A stretch of 64,000 nucleotides of DNA from Undaria pinnatifida (GCA_012845835.1 JABAKD010000012.1:4298938-4362937); one strand, 5' to 3'; shown: positions 1 through 11,639, counted from the stretch's first letter. Translations and numbers: made by a program. Notes: a model not told the origin generated them from the sequence alone.

Positions 1-1032
1 TGCCCACGTCGTGCGTCGGGCGCATCCCCTACCCCAGACTCGAGGGCTGCTTCGTGTGGCCGGTGCATTAGATCCTGTAATACTTTCAGGAATGATATGC
101 CCTGAATAACGAGTACCAGGTAAGATAACGTCTACCCGGCACTGACGACCCGGCATCCTCTGGGGGGCTGCTTCACACTTAGTGTCGACGGGAGGGCACG
201 AACCTGCGCGTGAAAATACTAGTCTATGTGTTTAGACTAGACTATATCTAGTAATTATTTTTTGCGTGTTTTCCTACTGTATTCCGTCTCCCTACCGTGG
301 ATTATTTAACGTAAGTATTGGATTTTTGTGCGGCCTCCTGCGCCGGCAACAAGTACCCGTCTGGTATGTCCCCTCCGCGCCAAGTGGGCGCCTGGTCGGC
401 GTATGCTCAGCGCGCGGTTCGTACCAGTCAATTATCTGGATACATATACGTATGAATACTGCTGCCGGGCGGGTGGGATGGTCTCAATAGTTCCGTGACC
501 AACACTGCTCACGAGGTTTCAGAAGGAAGGAACAGGAATGACCACTTTGCGATACCCAATCTGAGACATTCCGATAGAAGCCGTGGCTCCATGATTTGCA
601 CCAAATGAGGGTACTCCAAATGGATCGTCATTTTACTGTTAGGGATTAACGCCATCCTGCTGTCTTGTCGATCCCCTCCTCCCTCGACCCAACCGCCTGT
701 CTCGTCGCCTCATATTATTGTCGCGTTTGGATCAGACATACCTTGCCGACACCCCGGCTCAGCTGCTTGTCGTGGACGACTTCCAGAATGTGAGGGGGAC
801 CAAGGGTGTTTGCCTCAGCAGGTAAGAGGGGGCGGTGGGGGGCGTACGCCACGGTAGCGGGTGCACCAAATGTTTCTCAGATTACTCACTTGAAAATCTC
901 CGTACTTCTCACTCGCAAGCTGACATTGAGAAAGCATGCCAGTGGTGCAACCCGTTAAACACCCTCGTGGACTTGAGGTATGCTTGTTGGTCTAACGAAG
1001 TATTCGTGCAACGCCTGAACGGTTTTACAAAG
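1..1032. other. No gene recognised
   Basis: I find no supported coding region, RNA gene or repeat with a second copy here, apart from a TAGACTAGAC-type motif near 218-252. Short open frames exist but none shows a recognisable domain. Confidence 0.5.
218..252. repeat. Palindromic TAGTCTA/TAGACTA motif
   Basis: An AT-rich run contains ACTAGTCTA followed by TTAGACTAGACTATA. Similar TCTAGACTAGAC runs occur at 16164-16194, 33517-33562 and 34955-34983, each next to AT-rich DNA. The motif is nearly self-complementary. Its role is unknown. Confidence 0.5.
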
Positions 1033-1303
1033 GGTCAAGGCCACGATAGGGGGGTTATGTTGTTGTTTGGGAGCTTCATTTGCAGGGGCTCGGGGGTCAC
1101 TCGCGTGATTGACCCTCTAGTTCTTTTGCGGTCTTGAGCTTTTGCGGTTTTTAACTCTGCGACATGAATTCGCAATGGACCCTCTGTGCAAAAAGAAAAT
1201 CGCCGAAAGTCAGTATGTGCGTGAGATACAGAGTCACTCGTGCGAGTGGCTCAAATCCAGTGGTCAAAATGGGGGTAATCGGACCCCTACCGTAGCCTTG
1301 GTG
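1033..1303. mobile_element. Degenerate MITE, family 1 (TIR core GGCYACGRTAGGG)
   Basis: The left end reads GGTCAAGGCCACGATAGGGG and the right end is its imperfect complement (CCCCTACCGTAGCCTTGG). The spacing of about 271 bp matches the 269-bp copy at 28247-28515. The interior carries the family's reciprocal blocks GTCACTCGCGTGATTGACC and GTCACTCGTGCGAGTGGC. No clear target-site duplication flanks it, so this is probably an old copy. It has no coding capacity. Confidence 0.6.
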
Positions 1304-1390
1304 AATGGCGTTACCAGGTATGTTACAAAAGGTATTAGATTGTTCCTTACTTGAGGAGCCCAGCGAGTCACACATACATACATACATGTT

Positions 1391-1708
1391 GCCGGTCGCC
1401 TCGGTGGCGTGTCAGGTTATCCTCGAGCCTGATATAGGTCAGTTTCGTGATGTTCGAGCCCCCCCGAGTGCATACTCGTACTCGTGTATATTCGTTGGGA
1501 CTTTTTTTTTTCTTGTGCACAAATTGACTTGCAGAAAGCGCGAGAGCGTGATTTGGCAACGCTCGATGAGAAAGCGACGAGCAGTGGGGTTGCTGAACCC
1601 TATGCGCGATAAAAATTGAAGGCAGGAACCGGGGGGGAGAAGGGACGACACCTGTGACCACGGCTTGTTCAGAAGCTTGAAAGTAGAAGTGTGAAAAATC
1701 CCCAAAAA
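1391..1708 (+). mobile_element. SINE-1 copy (tRNA-derived head)
   Basis: The head resembles a tRNA promoter, with an A-box-like stretch (TGGCGTGTCAGG) and a B-box-like GTTCGAGCC. A conserved ~230-bp body and an A-rich tail follow. Flanks ACATGTT (1384-1390) and ACATGCT (1709-1715) look like a target-site duplication with one mismatch. Related copies are at 30536, 31296, 44272 and 58514, with a 5'-truncated one at 12803 and an inverted fragment at 40497. Open frames across it are not genes. Confidence 0.8.
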
Positions 1709-1820
1709 ACATGCTTTGGCTACAAGCGCTCCTCGAATGCCGTGACACGCGTCTAGGCACACTAAACAGTATCTATCTACCTACGTGTAATAAGGCACAG
1801 CAGTAATAACAGTGCATAGG

Positions 1821-2165
1821 TAGCCGATCGCCCCGGTGGTCTATATAGTGTTTACCCTCGAATAATACTAGCGTTGGTCCTTGAGTTCGATTTACACCGT
1901 GCTGAGGTTTGACTTTATTTGCGAAAATGCAAAAAAAAGAACGGTATCAGCTGCTGAGAGCGCCTAGCAGTGTGGGTAGGTACAATTCGACGCGAGTCGA
2001 CGAGGGAAGAAAATGCTGAATTCTTTTCGCGATAAAAATAAAGGTGTGTACCGTAGTGGGGAGGGAGGAGGAGGGCCCGCTATGTGACCCCGGACTTGAG
2101 TTACTACTGGGAGGGAGCGCGAGTAGAGTGCGAGGATAATAAATGGGACGAAGAAAAAAGGAAGA
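1821..2165 (+). mobile_element. SINE-2 copy
   Basis: The head CGCCCCGGTGGTCTA is shared with SINE-1, but the body differs. It continues through a B-box-like GAGTTCGATT, a conserved GTCGACGAGGGAAGAAA block and GCGATAAAAATAAAGG. Other copies are at 33645-33992 (plus) and 43895-44262 (minus). A polymerase III origin is inferred from the tRNA-like head. No clean target duplication was identified. Confidence 0.65.
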
Positions 2166-5100
2166 AAGAATAAGGTATCCTTCCATTCCAGACACGATAG
2201 AGCCTGGCCTGTGACCACGGACAAGATCATGGCGATGATCTACGGTAATGTGAGAACAACAACGCAACATGACACCTGACCTACGTACGAGAATGTTCAT
2301 TGTAAGAAGCTGGAATGCTGACCTCGGTTCGATGCCATACCAGGAACCAGGGTGCGTTATTTTACAGCTACTGGTATGAAACGGCTTTCAAGTTTGTTGT
2401 GTTCCTGTGAATATCAGCACAGCTCAGTTATCACGAGCCCTTTGGCCACCGCAAATACGCTGTTCCGCTGTCAGCGTATACACAATTAAGCGATGAAAGT
2501 CGGCGATCGGCCGTCGGGGGTCAGGTGGACGTGTGAGTGTGCTGTGCGAGCCCACGTGAGAGCCCGTAACACGTCGTGGGCGCCCATGGGCGCCCATGGA
2601 ACGTTTTGTGAGCTCCCGCGAAAAAACACGATAAAGTGATACATCGCCCAACGTTGCCTTGGTCCCAACATGCACGTCCCTCGGCCCCTGTCCCGCTTGC
2701 TTTCGTTTTTTATACTTGTACCGACGGCACGTATGCGGTTGTGATCGGTATTCGGCACGGACTGGCATGCATATTGCAATAATCCGGTAAAAAACTCCAC
2801 GCACCATGCGGGACCCTGCAAAAAATCCTTCCCCCTGTGCTTTGTGGGTGGTGATGTACCGGGACGGACGGACGGACGGACGGACAAACGACGGCATCGA
2901 TGGCGGGACGATGAAACAGGTGTTCAGCGAGTGTTCCCGAGGAAGAATGCATCTTGGTGGGGTTTTGTTGAGATACGTGTGGCGTTTTTGACGCGTTAGT
3001 CCATGTCTTTAGGCATTCGTTCTGGCCACGTACAGTCAGCAGCAGTTTCCGTTAGTTTTACTTGGCCAAATCGATGTGTTGCGTGTAACCTTAATTCTGC
3101 TGTACTTGCAGACGATCTATTGTGCGTACGAAGCTGGCGCCTAGCTGTAACCTAAGCTGTTGCAGTACCTGTCCTTTTGAAATGTAATAACGATATTGCA
3201 TCGCCTAAACAGGTGGTTGAAACCCTAAGGCTAGAATTATACCACAGTACATACACAACAACCCACACAACATCAAGCTTAACCCGAACAGGGTTGGTTA
3301 TTAAATGTTGTAGTGTTGGGAACATGGAACGTCTCCCTTCTCCCGTCGGTTGTTTTTGCGAGAAGCCATGCTGTTTACCTGGTAGTTCCTGGTTCAGCAT
3401 GAGGTCGTTTAATTGAAGTGTATACTGTACTTGTTTCGCTGCTGAGGTCGCGAGGATAACTCCCGCGTGGTGCGTGTATTGACTGCTTAACGATGCGATC
3501 GCGATGCAATCGTATTGACTGAGGAAGAGAGCTTAGTCATTGGAATGGCCTGAAGTTGTAAGGTGGCCTGATATTTAAAAAAGTTGGGGGAGGGGGGGCC
3601 CTTTGTACAGAGGCGTTACGTTGTGGAGTATCACAATTGCATCCTCGATCCGACGCCGCGCTTGCGTACATGTGGCCATTGGATGCTCACACGAAACGAA
3701 TGCGAGCAGATACGCTCATATTCTAGGGACGTGGCACATTTTGACTGTTTCGTGCGTTGTTTCCAGCAGACGTTTTGCTGCGTCTGTCTAGTTAGGCTCA
3801 TACTAATGGGGCGCGGGCAGCGTTGCTATTGCTGCGTGTGTTTATCCCACCAGGAAGCTTGCCGCGTATGTCTACGTGTGACATTGGCGTTGGCGGACTG
3901 TAAACCACTCGCCTTGCTGCTGATGTTGCGACAGGGTTCCAAAGATTACTGTGATAGGTGCTGTTCCAGCGTTTTTGCGCGTATTGGGCAGAGAAAGGGC
4001 CTGCAGTCCCCCCCCCCCCCGCCCTTCCCTTTCCCAAAGACGTAGGGCCCTCTCTACAACTCCTGCGCTACCCCAAAAGATTGTAGACGCAACACGTCGT
4101 TGAAGGGGTGGGGGGGGACGGGGAAGTTCGCTTCGATAGTTTCGATGGGCTTCACTTGTTGACTTCCTTCAAATTTCGACCGCACTTGGCCTATGCTCGA
4201 ATGTTTGGAAGCAATGCGGTAAATGTCCATACTACAACAACACGGTTTAACATCGCGATTACAACAATAGGGAAGGTGATACAAGGAGGGCGCGCCTTCT
4301 TCTGTGATATGGCGACGATATCAGATATCTTCCGTGCAACGATTCGCTGATTGGACTAGACACGATCGGTCGACTCCCTCTGAAGGAGCGTGGGATTATC
4401 TCCCTTTTGCTTGTTGCGTGATAGAGTTCGCGTCGATTCGCGGAAATCCCGTTGACGATGCTTGTTCGCGCCTTGGCTTTTAGTCAGCGCTCCTAGTCAG
4501 GTCCGTTCACGTGCGTAGTATATTCGACGCTTTAAGGTTCAGCCCCACGGGTATATTACAAGGAATTAATGAACAACAGGCCGGAGAAAGCCATACGCCG
4601 CTGCCTGTCGACACTTCACGAATACAGCAGACACAATTCTGACATACCGCTGTCGTTGAGTTGTAACAAATCATGAGGTCTAGGTCTAACCAACGGCACG
4701 ATGAAATAAACGCAGATATCTCGATAATCACGAAAATGTGGCAAAAACGACGGCCACAATGAGTCGTCACCATATGAAATTCCTTGCACAGTATCAACGG
4801 CGTCCATTTATTTGCCCAATAGCGGCCCGATACGGCCCGCAATGCTGCGGCCGTTTTCCTTCCTACTTCGCCAAGCACACAGTCATTATCAAATTATATG
4901 ACAAAACCAAAAAAACTCAAAACACTCATGCACCCAAGCTACCGCCCGCCAATGGACCCCGCCTAGTCGCTTCTCGATGAAGACCTAACCTCACCACCTT
5001 AAACGTAGTGCAATGCAAGTAGTCAGTACGCGAACAAGCGCGAGATGCACCATCATTCCATCTCCTGCATACACTGTGGTTCACGCGTGTGCGCCACGGA

Positions 5101-5180
5101 CAAGGGCGAAGTGCATTCTCATTCCAACACGCCCACAAAATTAGGAACACAAACGTTTGTGAGCCCTCGCCCAACTTCCT
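2166..5180. other. Intergenic region without supported gene
   Basis: Several open frames of 60-157 codons occur on both strands, but none has a recognisable domain. Visible features are a GGAC tetranucleotide array (2862-2885) and a C run near 4010-4022. The last few hundred bases lie downstream of the stop of the minus-strand gene ending at 5183 and probably include its 3' untranslated region. On the minus strand an AATAAA-type hexamer is visible at 4807-4812. Confidence 0.4.
2862..2885. repeat. GGAC tetranucleotide microsatellite
   Basis: About six perfect GGAC units in a row, followed by imperfect continuation (AAACGACGG). Confidence 0.9.
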
Positions 5181-5182
5181 CT

Positions 5183-8100
5183 CTAAGCGTGGCTGAAACA
5201 ACGTGCGAGATCATAAACCATGAGGTATTCACCGTTAGAGGGAGGCAAAAGTTCGCCCTTTCCTTCGATATGTTCTCTTCTAACCCGTCGAAACCCGCGT
5301 CGTTCGTAAAAGCTCACGGCCTCTAGCAAGCTACGCACGTAAACAAAAGAATTCCCTTTTCGACGACTTTCCGCGAGTAGACGGTGAATTAGCGACGCGC
5401 CAACACCCCGGTAACGCCACCGCCTGCCCACGGCCAACACCAGCAGCTCTTGGCAAGGCTCGCAGGACGATGGGGCACTACAATTATCTTTCCCGCCATT
5501 TGTCCCCTCGTCGGAAGACACGGGCTCGTCCGCGCCGGCCTGTCTTCTATTCTGTGCAAATTCCGAAGTGTTCCTCCCCCGGCGCCAGGACATGCACGCT
5601 GCTACAGTCCACACCGGGGCTACCGGAAGAGAGCCAATCAAAACGTCGGATTGGGCCTCGTCCGACTCAACCGCTCCCGCTACCATCCCCACCGCTGCCC
5701 CGGCCGCCGCCTCCACTCCTTGTACGAGTTTGTGTCCCTCGGCCCTCACCGAAGCCGTGTGCGGTGCTGTGAGCAGGGCAAAGGCCTCTTGCCCTTGCTC
5801 GATGTCGTCAGCCATGTACTCTACCGCACGTCCAGACGACGCGAGGAATGGAAGCGAGTTTGCAAGGATTGCGAGCATCTCGCAATGGTGGCTCCAGGCC
5901 ATCGCCCCAACAGGTACAATCTTCCACATTTCGCGTCCAGCGGTAGCGGCGGATACATTTTTGTACTCACCGAGATCGGTGGGGCTTGCTATGACGGTCG
6001 CAGAGGGAAAAGTCGCGGTAGAGGTTTCCCCTTGTCCGTCACTCTTGGCCGCCCCCTCATCGCGCCGGTCTAGGAGGAGCTCGAGCGGCACAGTAGGCGC
6101 AATAACCTTTTCAAACAGAACAACGTGGGCATGCTCCTGGGGCACCCGTGCAAACGGTCCTTGTCTCTTCTCTTTTTTCCGAGTAGGAACCCCGTCCCTT
6201 GTACGCCTGGGGGGGTGGTACGTCTGAACAGGAGACACACGAGCTACTTCCTTGAAACCTAACTCCCGAGCCACATGTATGGTGACGGCATTGGTGCAAA
6301 TGGTCACTGCGCGAATGAAGCCGGCCGCAGTTGCCTCGCTTAGCAGGCGTCTCTCCAGCAATTCTGCCAGAACGGCAGCCCGAAACCCACTACCACCACT
6401 GCCGCCGTCATTGGCGTCGTTGTCGCCCTCTCTGGTACGTTTGTTCGCCATCAGCTCGTTTTGATTTCGACCATGTCGCTTGTTTGGTTTGCCTGCGGCT
6501 TTTCCCCTTTGGTCAAGCCGGCACCCCGTCTCCGATATGAACATCAAGTCACCTGGCGCGTACGCCCACCCTCGTTCGAACCTGTATGTGGTCATGAGCT
6601 CCCGGAGAATGTCGGATATTGGGCGCATCAAGGACCGGAGTGGTATCCCCCACAGCCAATCTGTGCAAGATTCCCAAGGTGTCTTCTTTGTGCGCACCGT
6701 CTTCTCAGCGGATCGGGGTCGGGCCCAAGCCCTTTCTTCCGCAAGTCCGCCCCCTGCGCCGCTCGCGAGGAAACCCGAGCCCTGGGCGGGTTCCACAAGC
6801 TCTGTGCCAACCGTAAACCCAACAACTTGGCCTGTGGTGTCAGAAGTGGCGATCAGAACTCGACCCCCCCCTCGCAGAATAGAGCGGAGGCTGCGAGATA
6901 GCATACGCTTGTGGCACCGCCTCACAACGGCCGTTCCCGCCGGCCCTATCGTGGTGCGGTATCGATCAAATCTCGCCCTTATCAACGGTTCGCTGCTGAG
7001 AAATACGCTGCTAAATAGGGCGCTCGTCTTTGCCCAAAGGTCGGCACTCATTGGGTTGATAGTGACACCGTTGAAGAGCGATTCATGCCCACGACACTCT
7101 TCGCTGCTGCTACGATTCCCGGCGGACCAATTGGAAGCATTAACAGTGCCGTGAGTGGCCTCTGGAAGAAGATATATGGGATCTCTTCTCCGTTCATCTT
7201 TGCTTTCGGTGCTTGCTGGCAGCGGCCGAGACACTAACCAATGAGCCAGTGATCGGGCGGTTGGATATGAGTACAGGTCAATTAGGCCGACTGTGTGTCG
7301 CACACAAAGTCCCTGGTTGCTTCCGCATGAAACGAGCTTGTGCCGTAGCTCCTGCAGGAAGATTACCGCTTGCACGGATGACAAGCCTGCTTCGGCGAAG
7401 AAGTGGGTGTCAGAAGGTCTTCTTGGGGCGTCTTCCCCCGGTTCGACTTTCTTCTCGCCGTGGAACTTGAATGTGGATGCTATGGCGACCAGGATTAGCT
7501 CCACAATCTTATCCACATCGTCCCCTTTGGTTTCTGTCCCGCCCTGGCGGGTGCTGGATAGCGTGGGAATTGCCAAACCATCGGCCTGGTTAGAAGCCTC
7601 GTCAATGCCTTGTCGATGATGGAATTTGTCCAGAAGCATCCGTTTCACTGTTCGGCGGTCGGCCTTACCGCTCCCTGGGAGGGTTGGTATGGTCGGGGCA
7701 ATGACCACCAGTTGCGGTACCGCAAAGTCTGGCAAGGACAGCCGGCATTCGGCACGCACTGCAGCTTCCTCTACGTCCAGGGGAGACACTACCACCCCAA
7801 CCACGGAATTCCCTATCGAACCCAAATTTTCTTCCTCACGTCCGTCCTGGCAACGACCAGGGTCTCCGGCGGACACGGCCACGGCGGTTGCAAGTGTCAC
7901 CCCGCGGACCCGGAGTACGCAAGCTTCTACCTCCCCTAGGTCGAGCCTTCGGCCAACAAGCTTGATCTGCTGATCCAGGCGACCGCGATACACGAGATTC
8001 CAGCCTTCACCACCATCGTCCCCACCAGCGGTATGGCTTCGCTCGAACGATGCGAGGTCGCCCGTGCAAAAAAAACGAACTGAGCGTTGATCCCGAGGCT

Positions 8101-9523
8101 TGCGTGCTTCACCATCACTTTCGCAGCAATTGCCTGGTTCTTTATGAGTGGGGGATAGGTTCGGGGCCGTTTCGGGTTCGCGATAACCCGTCAACGAGCT
8201 GCTGCAAAGGTGGTACGAGGATGACGTCGAGTTCCACGTGTAAGAGGGGAAGCGCTCCTCTGTCGCGGCCGGCCGGCCCCAGTATCCCGAAGCCAGTGCT
8301 GCTCCCGAAATATATACCACCCCAACCCGTCCTATTGAGGTGGACGGGATCTTGCACAAGACTGCTGGTGGACCGTCAGTCGTAGGACCCGCTCTCTTGA
8401 GATCTGCAATATCCATAAGCTCCAGACCGCAGCCGGTGATTGGCCGGCCGATCGGGTAGCTGAGGGAACCTCCGTAATTCTTGCTGTGCTCCCCTGGTAC
8501 TCTTGACCCCCGCATCAAGATGGCGGTACACGTCCGGCTATAGAACGTCACGTCTGCTGCCACCTCGGTCGAACCGTACATGTTCAACAGGTGAGCGGTG
8601 GGGAGGGACAACTTGGCAAGGCCGCGTGCAACGATCCATGGCAGGGCCTCTCCCGATAGAACCCAGAGTCGAACGCTATCAAAGCAGAAGGCAATGGGGG
8701 TGTCGACATCGTCGCGGGGTGTCTCTTGCGAACGACGTAGCGCACTTCCAGTGGGCGCAGGGGCATTTGTTGCCTCCACCAAAAGTCGAGCTAATGTCGG
8801 AATAAGTGTTATCCGGGTGACTCCGTGGGTACAGATGAAATCTCTCATCAGGATCGGGTTCCGGCGGACAGCGTACGGCACAACAAGAATTGGAACGCCG
8901 CAAGAGAGCGGCCCGAAAACTTCAGCCACGAAGTCGATAAAAATGTGGTCAACCCGCTGGCAGCAGACTTCGTCCTCCGCGAACGGCCACTGTCGCTGCA
9001 TCCAGCGGAGGCGATTCATCATGGGCGCATGGCCAGAGTAAACACCTTTGGGTTCTCCAGAGGAACCCGAGGTGTAGTAGAGGTACGCAGTCTGACACAC
9101 GCTGGTGCCCCCCTCCTCGTCATTGACCATAAATGGCTCCCCTGATCCCGTATGTGTTACGCTGTCGCCGCCTGCTGCCTCCAGTGGTCGGACGTCCAAC
9201 ATTGAAACGGTAGAGCAGCTTCCCTTCGCGCGGAGACGTGTTCCGACAGCCACGCCGCCTTCATCGGTGACGAGTACCACTGACACTTCGGCGTCTTCCA
9301 TGATACTGCCAAGTCGCTCGATCGGCGTCTCGGCGCTTAACGGTACGACTGCACAGCCCTCCCACAAAACCGCGAGCCAGGAGGCGTAAAGCGCGAAGCC
9401 ACCGCCGTCGGCGAGGATGCCTATATTTCGTCCTGAACCTGGTTCAGTCGGCGCTGGCATCGCTTGCCTTATGGCCAGTGCAAACGCTCGAAGGTCCGCA
9501 AACGTATGATGGCGTCTTCCCCC
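5183..9523 (-). CDS. Ebony-like NRPS: adenylation, carrier and two GNAT domains
   Basis: Residues count from the Met at 9460. Adenylation motifs run in order: A3 YYTSGSSGEPKGV (~128-140), A4 FIDFVAEVFGPL (174-185), A5 NMYGSTE (~293-299), A7 FFCTGDL (~463-469), A8 YRGRLDQQIKLVGRR (~491-505) and A10 GSGKADRR with Lys599. A carrier domain follows (FFAEAGLSSVQAV, likely phosphopantetheine Ser694). GNAT-1 (~798-1120) has the SEPL and VARELGFKEVARV features of arylalkylamine N-acetyltransferases but no clear acetyl-CoA loop. GNAT-2 (~1180-1415) has RYRGVG and FYERRGF. By family knowledge, Ebony joins a carrier-bound amino acid to an amine through a GNAT-like domain, so a similar ligase role is inferred; substrates are unknown. 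Codons upstream of the Met, to a 3' splice site at 9524, read HTFADLRAFALAIRQ, a plausible A1 motif. The start is therefore likely in an upstream exon. The ORF is about 550 residues longer than Ebony and has low-complexity inserts. Confidence 0.88.
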   Translation of the reverse strand, partial: GGRRHHTFADLRAFALAIRQAMPAPTEPGSGRNIGILADGGGFALYASWLAVLWEGCAVVPLSAETPIERLGSIMEDAEVSVVLVTDEGGVAVGTRLRAKGSCSTVSMLDVRPLEAAGGDSVTHTGSGEPFMVNDEEGGTSVCQTAYLYYTSGSSGEPKGVYSGHAPMMNRLRWMQRQWPFAEDEVCCQRVDHIFIDFVAEVFGPLSCGVPILVVPYAVRRNPILMRDFICTHGVTRITLIPTLARLLVEATNAPAPTGSALRRSQETPRDDVDTPIAFCFDSVRLWVLSGEALPWIVARGLAKLSLPTAHLLNMYGSTEVAADVTFYSRTCTAILMRGSRVPGEHSKNYGGSLSYPIGRPITGCGLELMDIADLKRAGPTTDGPPAVLCKIPSTSIGRVGVVYISGAALASGYWGRPAATEERFPSYTWNSTSSSYHLCSSSLTGYREPETAPNLSPTHKEPGNCCESDGEARKPRDQRSVRFFCTGDLASFERSHTAGGDDGGEGWNLVYRGRLDQQIKLVGRRLDLGEVEACVLRVRGVTLATAVAVSAGDPGRCQDGREEENLGSIGNSVVGVVVSPLDVEEAAVRAECRLSLPDFAVPQLVVIAPTIPTLPGSGKADRRTVKRMLLDKFHHRQGIDEASNQADGLAIPTLSSTRQGGTETKGDDVDKIVELILVAIASTFKFHGEKKVEPGEDAPRRPSDTHFFAEAGLSSVQAVIFLQELRHKLVSCGSNQGLCVRHTVGLIDLYSYPTARSLAHWLVSRPLPASTESKDERRRDPIYLLPEATHGTVNASNWSAGNRSSSEECRGHESLFNGVTINPMSADLWAKTSALFSSVFLSSEPLIRARFDRYRTTIGPAGTAVVRRCHKRMLSRSLRSILRGGGRVLIATSDTTGQVVGFTVGTELVEPAQGSGFLASGAGGGLAEERAWARPRSAEKTVRTKKTPWESCTDWLWGIPLRSLMRPISDILRELMTTYRFERGWAYAPGDLMFISETGCRLDQRGKAAGKPNKRHGRNQNELMANKRTREGDNDANDGGSGGSGFRAAVLAELLERRLLSEATAAGFIRAVTICTNAVTIHVARELGFKEVARVSPVQTYHPPRRTRDGVPTRKKEKRQGPFARVPQEHAHVVLFEKVIAPTVPLELLLDRRDEGAAKSDGQGETSTATFPSATVIASPTDLGEYKNVSAATAGREMWKIVPVGAMAWSHHCEMLAILANSLPFLASSGRAVEYMADDIEQGQEAFALLTAPHTASVRAEGHKLVQGVEAAAGAAVGMVAGAVESDEAQSDVLIGSLPVAPVWTVAACMSWRRGRNTSEFAQNRRQAGADEPVSSDEGTNGGKDNCSAPSSCEPCQELLVLAVGRRWRYRGVGASLIHRLLAESRRKGNSFVYVRSLLEAVSFYERRGFRRVRREHIEGKGELLPPSNGEYLMVYDLARCFSHA

Positions 9524-9545
9524 CTGACAAGTGTGCGAGGGGACA
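9524..9545 (-). other. Probable 3' splice site (intron acceptor) of the Ebony-like gene
   Basis: Read on the minus strand, a pyrimidine-rich stretch ends in CACACTTGTCAG and is followed by an open frame that carries the expected A1 motif before the internal Met. This suggests the first exon or exons lie upstream, at higher coordinates. I could not fix the 5' exon. A minus-strand open frame at 9726-10022 is a weak candidate. Confidence 0.45.
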
Positions 9546-11639
9546 ATTTAAACAAGTCGACAAAGTGGAATGTATACAAATGTCTTTTAGTTCGAGGTGC
9601 CTCCCGCAATCAGCAGTGGAACGGCTGTGTGCTGGATTCGTGTACGCTGTCCGCACTGGCCGGTTGTCAGTGCGCTATACATGCAACTTTCAAGGTACTC
9701 CATACAAACGCAACACGCCACAACATTATAGCAACCTATAAAGCTGTTGAGAGGGAGAAATGAAAGAGGGGGAGCTGCTAGAGAGAGACGGAAGGGAAAG
9801 ATCGAGAACACAAGGGACGCTCGAGCAGTCATCAAGGCCATTTTTTAGAATCACGGGCTCTGTTGGTGTCGCCGAACACGAGCCCTCGACAGAATCGAGC
9901 ACCGCTACGGCGGATACTTCGCCCCATCCGTTGTTGAAAACCAATGGGCGCTTACGCAGTGGCTGTGCGGCGAGAAAGAGCACTGGCTGGAAACACGGCA
10001 ACTCAGTGCATGCAGCAATCAAGTTTAGTGCTACCTATGTTGCACGGCTCGTTCGAATGTTGCCACTTTTCCATTTCTGGCTCTCCAACGTGAGCTTCAC
10101 GAACGGGAACTCTACCCGCGCATGATTTAATTCGTCATTGCACAAATCGTAACATGTGATGTATTCGTGTTTATGCGACGCTTGCACTACGTTCGCTTGC
10201 ACGTTGTTTGATCCTTTTGAAGTCCATGTATTCCCACAAAAAAGCAACGAGTGGGAAATCATCAAACGTCTATGGAGGGTCTTTCAGCTCCTTACACTCC
10301 AGTTTGGACACATCCCCACCCCAGCAGCAAGGGTTTCTTCATTTGAACATGCTGTAATTGACATCTGTTTTTGACATCCTCTCCCTCTGAAGCTCCAAAG
10401 GGGTTAACTTAACTTTCGCTTTTTTCGCGTTTACGTGTCTACCCCCCACCCTTCACGTGGTCACTCTTGCAGCAATGGACTGCCGACTAAGATAAAAACG
10501 AAGCGAAAAAAAATTAATATTCTCGCCTCTAGCGGTGCTCCCTCAACAGTCCGGAGAGCGTCCAGGGTGTTTGAGGAAACCGTGCTGTAGCCCGTGGTCA
10601 CGAAAGGGCACATAGTCTACAGCTACGTAAGAGAACAAAACAAAATAACATTCAGTCGGGGCTCGTTAGACGACAGCCAGTCTTACAACAAAACAAAAAA
10701 TTACACATGTCACGTGCAACAAACGATGTACATGAAATGGAATACCCAGCAGTAGACTGTATCGTTTGTTGAGCTTGTACACTTTGGATTTTTGTGTTCT
10801 TTTTATCATAACTGTTACTTTCGAGCTCAACTTGTACGTGGGAAGTTTTACTTTTATTGACCTTCTGGCCAAACCGCGGTCACAGATGTCACCACTTTCC
10901 GCCGGTATACGGTACGTTCATCCAGTTTTATCGCGTAGAGGGTTCAGCATTTTTACTGACTCGTCGGTTTGCATCAATTCTTGTCAACTCCCAGTCTCGC
11001 ACTCTCGACGATGGGAGAAAACCAGAATGAATCCCTGTGAAATAATAAAAACATCAGCAGAGATTGGAACCCCAGCGCAACTTCCAGCAAGGGCGACAGT
11101 CTACCTCCGACCCTTGCTGCATACGATGATCTATGCGAGAATAAACGACGCAACGACACTGTGTATGGGCACGTGCGTATGTACCAGGTTTGGCGTATTT
11201 TTTGTACCCTGTGAGAACTGCATTCCCGATATATATCGGGATCACCCCCCCCCCCACACACGCACACAAAGCCCCCCCGCCCCCTCCCCCGCACAATAGA
11301 GTAGGACTCACATAGTAGGACAATGTGAGCTGTACACGGAGGAGCGGGATGGGTTAGAGGAGGGGATGAGGAAATCAGACGCATGTGACATGGAAGAGTT
11401 TGGTAGACTAGAGAGTAGCGAGAAAACGATCGATATCCTAGGAGATAGATGGTGGCCGCAGACGGCGAAACAGGACGGGGATAGGATAAGCAAACAGTTT
11501 CTATGTAACATATGGAAGAAGCGCAATGAGCGCCCGAATGATGGAGGTGTCTCTATAAGGAGTAGGAACGGTGCTCCGTGTCGAGAGGGATGCGTGGGGG
11601 CAATGGTCAAATGACTAAGGCAAGCAACCAATGAGTAGC
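9546..11639. other. Upstream region, no supported gene
   Basis: This stretch should hold the promoter and any 5' exon of the Ebony-like gene. I see no core promoter I can defend. Short open frames on both strands carry no recognisable domain. A C-rich run lies at about 11250-11290. Confidence 0.35.

Noticed and set aside
5450-9389. Plus-strand frames of 100-224 codons
   Set aside because: They lie within the Ebony-like gene on the opposite strand and contain no recognisable domain.
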